From the NCBI GenBank assembly GCA_030650525.1, contig JAUSDQ010000176.1, forward strand, positions 1 through 56,742: a DNA stretch of 56,742 bases. The letters are read 5' to 3'. Positions 9,863-17,192 of the stretch are shown one piece after another. This DNA comes from Sulfuricaulis sp. GTDB taxonomy: Bacteria > Pseudomonadota > Gammaproteobacteria > Acidiferrobacterales > Sulfurifustaceae. The notes under the pieces were generated by a model that did not search any database, was not told the DNA's origin, and saw only the letters and a list, made by a program, of their open reading frames with translations. The position numbers and the translations under genes were made by a program. How positions within the stretch are numbered: the first letter of the stretch is position 1; every line of letters begins with the position of its first letter.

Positions 9863-10031
9863 GAATGCCCCAGCTTATGAGCGCCAGCGAACGGATCGCC
9901 CGCAGGAAAGGGTAGATTATAAATTCGTTAAATATTTAAGCCCCGATAAGAACGCCATTGTAATTGAGGCTAATAGATAACGCCGTAGTTTTAACTCAAT
10001 AACAAAATATTTTTTTTAGAGGAAACATATC

Positions 10032-10202
10032 ATGAACAAAGATCAAGTGAAGGGTGCTTTGAAAGACGTTGCCGGCAAAGTCCAACAAAAAGTTGGCAAA
10101 GCGATAGGCAGCGATAAGCAGCAAGCCAAAGGCATTGAAAAACAAATTGAAGGCAAGGTACAAAAATCCATTGGCGATACCAAAGATCAAAGATCTCGCT
10201 AA
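10032..10202 (+). CDS. CsbD family stress-response protein
   Basis: A 56-residue, highly charged protein (MNKDQVKGALKDVAGKVQQK...KQIEGKVQKSIGDTKDQ) with the internal duplication typical of CsbD: K-x-K-G-x-x-K/Q-x-x-x-G-K-x-Q appears twice. CsbD proteins are abundant general-stress products in many bacteria, predicted cytoplasmic, with no defined biochemical role. A clear ribosome site (AGAGGA) lies about 10 bases before the ATG. It is monocistronic, with a hairpin downstream. Too short to be scored by length filters, but composition and motif are convincing. Confidence 0.9.
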   Translation: MNKDQVKGALKDVAGKVQQKVGKAIGSDKQQAKGIEKQIEGKVQKSIGDTKDQRSR

Positions 10203-10233
10203 AGGCCAGTGGTAGAAACATTTCAGTAAAATA

Positions 10234-10255
10234 CTGGGACGCTAGCCGGTCCCAG
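10234..10255 (+). terminator. hairpin after the CsbD gene
   Basis: A 7-bp perfect stem CTGGGAC/GTCCCAG with an 8-base loop, 31 bases after the CsbD stop. No T-run follows, so it may stabilise the 3' end or terminate only weakly. Confidence 0.45.
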
Positions 10256-10380
10256 TGTGTTGTACTGCCTCAAGCATCCATGTGGTTGGATGCAGGCGAT
10301 TACACTTTCATTTTCCCGCCGCGGTGGCTGTGCACATTGGTGTCGAATATTAACTCTTGCTTGAACTCTATATAAACGGC

Positions 10381-11037
10381 ATGAAGAACTTCCAATCGGT
10401 TACTTTAACAGTATTGCCAACCGGGTTAGCGGCACCGGGTGCAGCGCCGGCTTTGGAGGTGAACATCACCGCCGCTTTGGCATCGGTGGACGTGATGCAT
10501 CATGGCCAGCAGGTCACCATCATGCGCCATCAGAATCAGAACAACACAATTAATCCAGATTTCGCCAAGACTTCGCGTAAATGCCCGCCGTTCTGCATTC
10601 AGCCCGGTGAGCTAGCGCCGGGCGTGAAAACCATCGGCGAACTAGAAGTGTTGCAGTTTCTCAAGAAAATAAATGACGGCAATGCATCGATCATGATAGT
10701 GGATTCGCGTACGCCAGACTGGGTGAAAAAGGGAACCATTCCCGGGACAGTAAATATTCCTTGGGACACGCTCGACATTGACAAATCAGGCTCGACCGCT
10801 GTGGCGGAAGTGTTGGAGAAACAATTCAGCGCCAAGCACCAGGATGGCTTCTGGAATTTTGACGACGCTAAAACGCTGGTGATGTTCTGCAACGGCTCCT
10901 GGTGCGGACAGTCGCCGACCAATATCAAAGACCTGCTGAAAATCGGGTACCCGGCGCATAGAATATTCTGGTATCGCGGCGGCATGCAGGATTGGGAAAA
11001 TCTGGGGCTGACCACGGTCAAGCCGGAGAGCGAATAA
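10381..11037 (+). CDS. exported rhodanese-like sulfurtransferase
   Basis: About 218 residues. The rhodanese domain runs from about residue 80: IMIVDSRTPDWVKKGTIPGTVNIPW, then LVMFCNGSWCGQSP with the active-site Cys in the loop, and IFWYRGGMQDWENLGL at the end. The loop has a second Cys four residues on, CNGSWC, which could allow a disulfide. The N-terminus (MKNFQSVTLTVLPTGLAAPG) is weakly signal-like, and the segment before the domain holds CPPFC, another Cys pair. Export is inferred. Rhodanese domains carry persulfide sulfur or act as sulfide/cyanide carriers. ATG 10381 is chosen over an upstream in-frame start; no strong ribosome site is seen for either. Confidence 0.78.
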   Translation: MKNFQSVTLTVLPTGLAAPGAAPALEVNITAALASVDVMHHGQQVTIMRHQNQNNTINPDFAKTSRKCPPFCIQPGELAPGVKTIGELEVLQFLKKINDGNASIMIVDSRTPDWVKKGTIPGTVNIPWDTLDIDKSGSTAVAEVLEKQFSAKHQDGFWNFDDAKTLVMFCNGSWCGQSPTNIKDLLKIGYPAHRIFWYRGGMQDWENLGLTTVKPESE

Positions 11038-11341
11038 CTCAGGGCCTAGATAAAATTAGGCGGTTGCTGAAAAACTCCCTTCCCAGGAACCCGGCCGAAG
11101 GCTGCACCAACTCACTCACGCAAAAGGCGAGGCGCGTTTCCGTCCTTTTTGGCCGGCCGGGCGTAATCGCCCAGGGCATCAAGGCTGAAGCGCCGGCAAA
11201 AGAACTTGAAGAAAAAATAATCAAAACCATCGAGAGCGCCTTTGACTGATGGGCAATAAAGCGCCGCACGCCACACGGATGTTGGCAAATCAAGTACTGA
11301 TCCGCGCCCTGGCGGCATTTTGCATGTATTACTGACCCGAC

Positions 11342-11488
11342 CGGCAAATAGTGCACATTATTTTTCCCTTTCCCTCCGGGAGAGGGTTGGGTGAGGGGGA
11401 AAATAGCCGTAAAACCCCCCCCCTCATCCCGTCCTTCTCCCGAAGGGAGAAGGAGCCCAATGAATACCGCGGTGCGCACTATTTACCG
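11342..11488. repeat. nested palindromic (REP/BIME-like) element
   Basis: A 147-bp imperfect palindrome. Outer arms 11342-11358 and 11472-11488 pair (CGGCAAATAGTGCACAT against GTGCGCACTATTTACCG). Inside lie two REP-like hairpins of the CCCTCCGGGAGAGGG and CTTCTCCCGAAGGGAGAAGG type. It sits in the long gap between the rhodanese and Met-rich genes, immediately before operator site b. The rest of this 590-bp gap (11038-11341) holds only a weak open frame ending at 11249. Confidence 0.75.
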
Positions 11489-11506
11489 TTCTCCTCAGTA
11501 ACTGTG

Positions 11507-11549
11507 TGTTCGAGAACGTACAGAACAACCTGTACTTTCAATGTAAAGG
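11507..11549 (+). promoter_or_regulatory. palindromic operator plus -10 (site b)
   Basis: TGTTCGAGAACGTACA followed by GA, 19 bp and a -10-like TAAAGG (11544-11549). The whole leader down to the start region resembles that of the 2696 gene, so promoter and gene were duplicated together. Confidence 0.65.
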
Positions 11550-11627
11550 TAACCAAGCGAATCCTGTATTTTGAGGTTTCCTGATCAGTTCATTTTTGAA
11601 GAAAATAGGATAAAAAACCCGCAAGAC

Positions 11628-11852
11628 ATGGACAGGCAAATGAGCGTGATGCAGGAAAGCATATTGAAGATGCATGAGCAAATGCACAAGATAATGGATG
11701 CGAAGAATCCTCAGGAGCGCGAACGGCTTATGCAAGTGCACGGACACATAATGCACCAGTATATGCAGGCCATGAAGGATGGGGGCATGATAGGTCAGGG
11801 CATGATGGGCGCTGATGCGAAAAGTGGTACGGCGCAGGCAATGAACAAATAG
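11628..11852 (+). CDS. small Met-rich protein, paralogue with altered start
   Basis: About 74 residues, closely similar to the N-terminal half of the 2696 gene (ILKMHEQMHKIMDAKNPQER), ending in a Gly/Met tail instead of DUF2934. The position equal to the ATG of the 2696 gene is ATA here (11610-11612, followed by the same Asn-Pro-Gln-Asp-Met context). The first in-frame ATG is 11628, poorly spaced from any ribosome site; ATG 11640 is the next. It may start at ATA at low level, start downstream or be decaying. It is followed 17 bp later by a third family member with a signal peptide. Function unknown. Confidence 0.55.
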   Translation: MDRQMSVMQESILKMHEQMHKIMDAKNPQERERLMQVHGHIMHQYMQAMKDGGMIGQGMMGADAKSGTAQAMNK

Positions 11853-11869
11853 ATGGCGAAAAGCATCAG

Positions 11870-12208
11870 ATGAAAAAATCACTTCTCATAGCTATATTGG
11901 CCACCCTGCCATTATCCACGCCCCTTGCCTGGGCGGAGGAGGCCCATCATTCCGACCAGGATAAGAAATCGGCAACGACCATGACAGACAAGGACAAACT
12001 GATGCAGATGGGCATGATGCAGGAGAAAATGCTGCGGATGCATGAGCAGATGCACAAAATCATGCAGTCCAAAGATACCAAAGAACGCGAGAGGCTTATG
12101 CAAGAGCACTTGAAGATGATGCAGGACAACATGTCCATGATGCAGGGCATGATGGGGGGGGGAATGATGGGACAAGGCAAGATGGATGGCGGCATGAAAA
12201 ACAAGTAA
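11870..12208 (+). CDS. periplasmic Met-rich protein
   Basis: 112 residues with a clear Sec signal peptide (MKKSLLIAILATLPLSTPLAWA, cleaved before EEAHH). The mature part is very rich in Met, Lys and His: MLRMHEQMHKIM, then LMQEHLKMMQDNMSMMQGMM and GGGMMGQGKMDGG. The core is shared with the genes at 2696 and 11628. Met clusters of this kind bind Cu(I) softly in periplasmic copper proteins, and a P1B-type metal ATPase gene starts about 490 bp downstream. A copper or silver buffering role is an inference. A hairpin at 12217-12245 follows. Confidence 0.72.
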   Translation: MKKSLLIAILATLPLSTPLAWAEEAHHSDQDKKSATTMTDKDKLMQMGMMQEKMLRMHEQMHKIMQSKDTKERERLMQEHLKMMQDNMSMMQGMMGGGMMGQGKMDGGMKNK

Positions 12209-12216
12209 AGGACATG

Positions 12217-12245
12217 CACGGCATAGCGTAACACGCTGTGCCGTG
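12217..12245 (+). terminator. strong hairpin after the Met-rich genes
   Basis: A 12-bp stem with one mismatch (CACGGCATAGCG against CGCTGTGCCGTG, 5-base loop) nine bases after the stop of the periplasmic Met-rich gene. It lacks a T-run, so intrinsic termination is uncertain. Confidence 0.45.
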
Positions 12246-12309
12246 TTCGCCCGCGGTTTACAAAAGTCGAGGACCGTAGCACAACGCGAAGTTTTTTTTG
12301 GAGGCTGCC

Positions 12310-12552
12310 ATGGATGTAACGATCATCGCAACAAAATCTTGTACGCATCGCAAAAACCTGGAAAAAGAACTCGAATGTTTGCGAATTCCCTACCACGTGT
12401 GTTTCGTGGAAGATTGTGCCGATCTTGTCAAGAAATATGGCATTCGACATTCGCCGAATCTAGTCGTAGACGATGAAGTCGTGTTCCGGAAACAACCGAC
12501 GGAAGTGGAACTACACGCTTTTTTTCAGCACAAAAACAGCAAACCGACATAG
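12310..12552 (+). CDS. thioredoxin-fold small protein
   Basis: 80 residues with a glutaredoxin/thioredoxin-like pattern: strand DVTIIATKSC, helix HRKNLEKELECL, strand PYHVCFVED, then IRHSPNLVVDDEVVF with the cis-Pro region, and a final helix. The usual CxxC is reduced to CTHR, a monothiol-like site, with further Cys in ECLR, HVCF and EDCAD. ATG 12310 is preferred, with GGAGG at 12299-12303. It lies between the Met-rich pair and the metal ATPase on the same strand, so it may assist thiol or metal handling. Substrate unknown. Confidence 0.7.
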   Translation: MDVTIIATKSCTHRKNLEKELECLRIPYHVCFVEDCADLVKKYGIRHSPNLVVDDEVVFRKQPTEVELHAFFQHKNSKPT

Positions 12553-12699
12553 AAAACGTGTCGCGATCGCGCTGCATGTAGCGTAGCTGCAGACATAACA
12601 AGGCATATTGAAAACGGCGGCGAGATGCGGACGCGCGCCGCCCGATGCGGGTTGAAAATATCCAGGGAGGTATTTTTCAGAAACGTTACAGGAGTGGTA

Positions 12700-15153
12700 A
12701 TGAAAACGACCGTCATTGACGTGCGCGACCTGTTCTCCCCGTTGAGCGCTCGGGGCGTTGAGAAACAATTGGCCAAGGTGCCAGGGGTAAAGCAGGTCGA
12801 TGTGAATTACGTTTCGGGCAGCGCGAGGGTGGTGTATGACGAGACGGTGACGGGCCTCAACTCCATCAAGGCCAAAGTACGCGAGTGCGGCCATCACTGC
12901 GGCGGCGAGCTTGTGCCCAAGCACCTTTGTGAACCTGAAGTCCCGCCTGACGATTCCCAGATAATAGTCGGCCACGCAAGGTCTGCCCCGATCCCCGCAA
13001 CGCCGTCCGGGCACGGCGAGCATCCCGCGCAGGCGGAACATCACCAGCACACCGGACATGTCGAACAAGCCCAACCCACGCAACCTGCCGAGCATGCAGA
13101 CATGGACAGCATGGGCCATGAGATGGGCCACGGCGCCGGCATGGACATGCAGGCGATGGCGCGCGACATGCGCAACCGCTTCTTCATTGCGCTGGTATTC
13201 GCGGTGCCGGTGTTTCTTTATACCTCAATGGGCATGGAGTTCCTCAAGCTTGAGCCGCCATTCGGGATGGACCGCAACATTTTTCTGTTCGTGCTCGCGA
13301 GCGGCGCGATTATCTATCCCGGTTGGCCGTTTTACGTCGCTGCGTTCCGCGCCATCCGCAACGGCGTTGCCAATATGGCGGTGCTCGTTCTTCTGTCCGT
13401 GGGGACCGGATATTTTTTCAGTGTGGGCGCCACGTTTATCTTCGAGGGTGAACAGTTCTACGAAGCCTCATCCGTGTTGCTCGTCTTCATTCTGCTGGGC
13501 CACTGGCTGGAGATGCGCGCCCGGGCCGGCGCCTCCGATGCCATCCGCGCGTTGATGGATCTCGCCCCACCGAAAGCGACCGTGCTCCGTGAGGGACGTG
13601 AGATCGAACTAGCGACGGCCGACTTGAACGTCGGCGATACGGTAATCATCCGGCCCGGAAACAAAATACCGGTGGATGGCGAAGTCATCGAAGGCGAATC
13701 GCAAGTAGATGAATCCATGCTCACCGGCGAATCAATGCCTGTCAAAAAGACAGTCGGCGCTACCGTGATCGGCGCCACCATCAACAAGAGTGGCAGCTTC
13801 AAATACCGCGCGACCAAGGTCGGTGCCGACACCGCACTCGCCCAGATCGTGAAACTGGTGCAAGCGGCGCAAAACTCCAAGGCGCCCGGCCAACGGCTGG
13901 CCGACCGCGCCGCGCAATGGTTGGTACTCGCCGCGATCGTCACCGGTCTTGTTACCTTTGCGGTGTGGTTCTGGTGGATCGGGCAACCGCTGCTCTTTGC
14001 CTTGACGCTGACCATCACCGTGTTCGTGATTGCCTGCCCGGATGCACTGGGCTTGGCCACGCCCATGGCGATTATGGTCGGCACCGGCCTGGGTGCCATG
14101 AACGGTATCTTGTTCAAAAACGCCGCCGCGCTGGAAGAAGCTACCAAGCTTAACGTGATCATCTTCGACAAGACTGGCACTCTGACTCTAGGGCAGCCCG
14201 AAGTCGTGGATGTGGCGACGGCAACGGACATCAACGTGGATGCCATGCTGGCATTGGCGGCCGCGGTTGAGCAGGGCTCCGAACACCCCCTCGCCCAGGC
14301 GATTCTAAAACGTGCGGCGGGCATGCCGACGCAACCAACCAGCGGCTTTACCAATATCGATGGCATGGGTGCTAAGGCAGAAATTGAAGGACACACTGTG
14401 CTGCTGGGTAATCGTAAACTGATGGACGCAGAACATGTTGATATGAACAACATGGTAGCCAAGACCGATGAAATGCAGGGCGCGGGCCGCACCGTCATCC
14501 ACGTCGCCCAGGGCGGCAAGCTGCTCGGGCTCATCGCCATCGCCGATGCGGTGCGGCCGACGTCGAAGGACGCCATCCAGGCGCTGCAGCGACGCGGCGT
14601 GAAAGTGGCCATGCTCACCGGCGACAACCGCGCCACCGCCGAACGTATCGGCCGTGAGCTCGGTATCGACATCGTGCTCGCCGACGTGTTACCGGGTCAG
14701 AAGGTGGAGAAGGTCAAGGAACTGCAAACACAAGGCAACAAGGTCGGCATGGTGGGCGATGGCATCAACGATGCGCCCGCCCTGACGCAAGCCGACGTGG
14801 GTTTTGCCATCGGCGCCGGCACCGACGTGGCGATGGAGAGCGCCGATGTGGTATTGATGAAGAGCGATCCTTTCGATGTGGTAGGTGCGCTTGAGCTTTC
14901 CAGAGCCACGCTGCGCAAGATGCACCAAAATCTCGGCTGGGCGGTCGGCTACAATGTCGTCGCCTTCCCGCTCGCTGCGGGTGTCTTCTATCCGTTTACG
15001 TTGAGCCCCGAGATCGCGGCGCTGGCCATGTCCGGCAGTTCGGCGCTGGTGGCGATCAATGCGCTCATGTTGAAGCGCACGAAACTGGCGGGCATCCGTC
15101 AGTCTGGTAAGACTGCGGCGCCAGTGACTGTCGCGGTGCCGACGCCGGCGTGA
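12700..15153 (+). CDS. heavy-metal-translocating P1B-type ATPase with CPD motif
   Basis: An 817-residue inner-membrane metal pump. Order: an N-terminal HMA-like domain without its CxxC (residues 1-65), a His/Met-rich linker (about 85-150, [18 protein letters not shown] and then [10 protein letters not shown]), membrane helices, the actuator domain ([12 protein letters not shown]), the metal-site helix with CPD at 446-448, the phosphorylation site DKTGTLT (Asp490), the SEHPLA His-Pro motif, MLTGDN and [10 protein letters not shown], and final helices with YN and MSGSS. CPC or CPH is usual in Cu/Ag pumps, so CPD is notable. The final-helix MxxSS is Cu(I)-pump-like. ATG 12700 has AGGAG. The Met-rich neighbours fit copper or silver export, but specificity is not settled. 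Confidence 0.85.
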   Translation: MKTTVIDVRDLFSPLSARGVEKQLAKVPGVKQVDVNYVSGSARVVYDETVTGLNSIKAKVRECGHHCGGELVPKHLCEPEVPPDDSQIIVGHARSAPIPATPSGHGEHPAQAEHHQHTGHVEQAQPTQPAEHADMDSMGHEMGHGAGMDMQAMARDMRNRFFIALVFAVPVFLYTSMGMEFLKLEPPFGMDRNIFLFVLASGAIIYPGWPFYVAAFRAIRNGVANMAVLVLLSVGTGYFFSVGATFIFEGEQFYEASSVLLVFILLGHWLEMRARAGASDAIRALMDLAPPKATVLREGREIELATADLNVGDTVIIRPGNKIPVDGEVIEGESQVDESMLTGESMPVKKTVGATVIGATINKSGSFKYRATKVGADTALAQIVKLVQAAQNSKAPGQRLADRAAQWLVLAAIVTGLVTFAVWFWWIGQPLLFALTLTITVFVIACPDALGLATPMAIMVGTGLGAMNGILFKNAAALEEATKLNVIIFDKTGTLTLGQPEVVDVATATDINVDAMLALAAAVEQGSEHPLAQAILKRAAGMPTQPTSGFTNIDGMGAKAEIEGHTVLLGNRKLMDAEHVDMNNMVAKTDEMQGAGRTVIHVAQGGKLLGLIAIADAVRPTSKDAIQALQRRGVKVAMLTGDNRATAERIGRELGIDIVLADVLPGQKVEKVKELQTQGNKVGMVGDGINDAPALTQADVGFAIGAGTDVAMESADVVLMKSDPFDVVGALELSRATLRKMHQNLGWAVGYNVVAFPLAAGVFYPFTLSPEIAALAMSGSSALVAINALMLKRTKLAGIRQSGKTAAPVTVAVPTPA

Positions 15154-15186
15154 CGCTTACCACGCGGATAAAGGAGCGATCATCTC

Positions 15187-16380
15187 GTGAAACATGAAAA
15201 GCCAACCGTGCTGGCGATGAATGGCGGCTCGTCGAGCATCAAGTTTACACTGTATCGGATGGGCGACTCGCCGCAGCGACGGCTGCATGGCAAAGTCGAC
15301 CGCATCGGTTCGCGCGGCACCACGCTGACGTTTGACGACCTGGAGCACAATCAGCACGACAGCCGTATCATCGGCGACTTCGATCACCGGTCGGCAGCGT
15401 ACTTTTTGATCGATTGGTTCGATAAACAAATTGGCCTCGCTTCGATCGAAGCCGTAGGTCACCGCCTCGTTCACGGCGGCGCGCGCTACAACGAGCCGCA
15501 ACGCGTTACCCCGGAGTTGCTCGATGCGCTGCGCCGTATCAGCGTCTATGTGCCGGAGCACCTGCCTTCCGAGATTGCCGTGATCGATTTGTTGCGCGAA
15601 CGGATTCCGGATTTGCCGCAGATTGTTTGCTTCGACACGGCCTTTCATCGCGCTATGCCGCGGGTCGCCAAGATTTTGCCCATTCCTCGGCGCTTCCAAA
15701 CGCAGGGCGTTGAGCGCTACGGTTTTCATGGCATCTCCTATTCGTTTCTTATGGAAGAGCTGGCGCACGTGGCTGGCGTCCAAGCGGCGCAGGGCAGGGT
15801 GATCCTGGCCCACCTGGGAAATGGCGCAAGTCTGGCCGCGGTTCGCGGCGGTAAAAGTATCGATACCAGCATGGGCTTCACGCCGGCCGCCGGCGTGCCA
15901 ATGAGCACCCGCTCCGGTGATCTCGATCCCGGTCTGGTTTGGTATCTGGCGCGCACTGAAAAAATGGGCGCGAAGCAATTCAACGTGATGGTCAATTCCC
16001 AGTCCGGGCTACTCGGAATATCCGAAACCAGTTCCGACATGCGCGACTTGCTCGACCGTGAAACGCATGACGTGCGGGCGGCGGAAGCGGTCGCGCTGTT
16101 TTGCTACCAGATCAAGAAATGGATCGGCGCCTACGCGGCGGCGTTGGGCGGATTGGACACGCTGGTGTTCGCGGGCGGCATCGGAGAGAACGCGCCCACG
16201 GTCCGTGCCCGGATTTGCGATGGGCTGGGATTCCTGGGAATCGAGCTCGAAGCCAAGCGCAACGCGGAGAATGCGGGCGTGATTTCCGCGGCGGCCAGCC
16301 GGGTCGCGGTCCACGTCATCCGCACGGATGAAGCACTAATGATAGCCAAGATGGTTTGCCGCGTTCTCGGCGTTAGCTGA
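15187..16380 (+). CDS. ackA: acetate kinase
   Basis: Cytoplasmic ASKHA-fold enzyme interconverting acetyl phosphate plus ADP and acetate plus ATP. At 397 residues it has the standard length. Motifs: NGGSSSIKF at the N-terminus (Cys of the usual NCGSSS is Gly), FDTAFH, HLGNGASLAAV, DTSMGFTPAAGVPMSTRSGDLDPG and FAGGIGEN near the C-terminus. The start is GTG 15187 with AAGGAG about ten bases upstream. It follows the metal ATPase by about 30 bp and precedes phosphoketolase, whose product acetyl phosphate it would turn into ATP. Between the two lie a phosphoketolase remnant and a CheB-like gene. Confidence 0.95.
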   Translation: MKHEKPTVLAMNGGSSSIKFTLYRMGDSPQRRLHGKVDRIGSRGTTLTFDDLEHNQHDSRIIGDFDHRSAAYFLIDWFDKQIGLASIEAVGHRLVHGGARYNEPQRVTPELLDALRRISVYVPEHLPSEIAVIDLLRERIPDLPQIVCFDTAFHRAMPRVAKILPIPRRFQTQGVERYGFHGISYSFLMEELAHVAGVQAAQGRVILAHLGNGASLAAVRGGKSIDTSMGFTPAAGVPMSTRSGDLDPGLVWYLARTEKMGAKQFNVMVNSQSGLLGISETSSDMRDLLDRETHDVRAAEAVALFCYQIKKWIGAYAAALGGLDTLVFAGGIGENAPTVRARICDGLGFLGIELEAKRNAENAGVISAAASRVAVHVIRTDEALMIAKMVCRVLGVS

Positions 16381-16399
16381 AAAAAAGGAGCATAGATCC

Positions 16400-16474
16400 A
16401 TGCAGACAAAAACGCTTTCTCCGGAACTACTCCACAAGATGGACGCCTACTGGCGCGCCGCAAACTATCTGTGA
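16400..16474 (+). pseudogene. remnant of a phosphoketolase 5' end
   Basis: Twenty-four codons after ackA, with their own ribosome site (AAAGGAG), encode MQTKTLSPELLHKMDAYWRA plus ANYL and then a TGA. This matches the first 24 residues of the intact phosphoketolase at 17193 in 20 positions, and 63 of 72 bases agree. Similarity stops exactly at the codon before the TGA. It is most likely the stub of a second phosphoketolase gene removed by deletion or by arrival of the CheB-like gene. The divergence argues against a very recent duplication. Confidence 0.8.
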
Positions 16475-16507
16475 ATAAATGAACAATCCAAATTGGAGAG
16501 ATTGCCA

Positions 16508-17104
16508 ATGAACACCAAGAGTGTTGCCAAAGACTTTCCTGTCGTTTGCGTGGGTGGTTCGGCCGGTGGGCTCGACGCATATACCCGGTTACTCCGGCAT
16601 CTGCCGGTCGATATGGGGGTGGCCACCGTCATCGTTAATCACCTGAGAACCGTAGGCACCCGACTCCACGAGATTCTCCCGCGCTTCACCGCGATGCCGG
16701 TTGAACTGATCACGGAAAGATTAGATATCCAGCCCAACCATGTGTTCATCATTCCGTCACAGCGCGATTTGCACGTCCTTGATGGCGAGTTCCGCCTGAA
16801 GCCGATATCCAAGCCGCGGGGATGGCCCGACGTGATTACGGTTTTTCTGCGATCCCTCACACAGCACTGGGACGGCAAACTGATCGCAGTCATTGTCTCG
16901 GGATATGATGGCGATGGGGCTGCCGCGTTGTGCGGCATTAAAGAAGTGGGGGGTATTACCATCGCGCAAAAGCTCGACACAGCCCAGCAGCCCGATATGC
17001 CGGAGAGCGCCATTGCCAGCGGGTGCATCGATTTTGTTCTTTCGCCGGAGAATATCGCTCAAGAAATTGCCCGCATTGCCCGCGCGGTGTCACGGGCTGA
17101 GTGA
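16508..17104 (+). CDS. stand-alone CheB-type methylesterase domain
   Basis: 198 residues forming only the catalytic CheB domain, without the usual receiver domain. Catalytic positions are visible: Ser in GGSAGGLDAYTRLL, His in VIVNHLRTVGTRLHEIL, Asp in VSGYDGDGAAAL. CheB removes methyl groups from chemoreceptor glutamates, but single-domain forms outside chemotaxis operons have unclear substrates, and no receptor or cheR is present here. ATG 16508 is supported by GGAG at 16494-16497. The gene interrupts the ackA-phosphoketolase pair and is flanked by the phosphoketolase remnant and the intact gene, which suggests later insertion. Confidence 0.8.
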   Translation: MNTKSVAKDFPVVCVGGSAGGLDAYTRLLRHLPVDMGVATVIVNHLRTVGTRLHEILPRFTAMPVELITERLDIQPNHVFIIPSQRDLHVLDGEFRLKPISKPRGWPDVITVFLRSLTQHWDGKLIAVIVSGYDGDGAAALCGIKEVGGITIAQKLDTAQQPDMPESAIASGCIDFVLSPENIAQEIARIARAVSRAE

Positions 17105-17192
17105 AGTTGGACTGCGTATTGTGACGCAAGCAATACAAGATTCGTAACGATGCTCCATGTTCCAGACCTTGGCTCAGAAGGAAAATTGAACC

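Noticed and set aside
10992-11249. 85-codon frame after the rhodanese gene
   Set aside because: The C-terminal part looks slightly gene-like, but there is no ribosome site and it overlaps the rhodanese end. Too weak to call.
12242-12259. A ninth operator before the thioredoxin-fold gene (TGTTCGCCCGCG)
   Set aside because: Only the left half and central CG match, and no -10 at the expected distance is clear.
13458-14672. 404-codon minus-strand frame
   Set aside because: Opposite the P1B-ATPase catalytic core; Ser/Thr/Ala-rich shadow translation.
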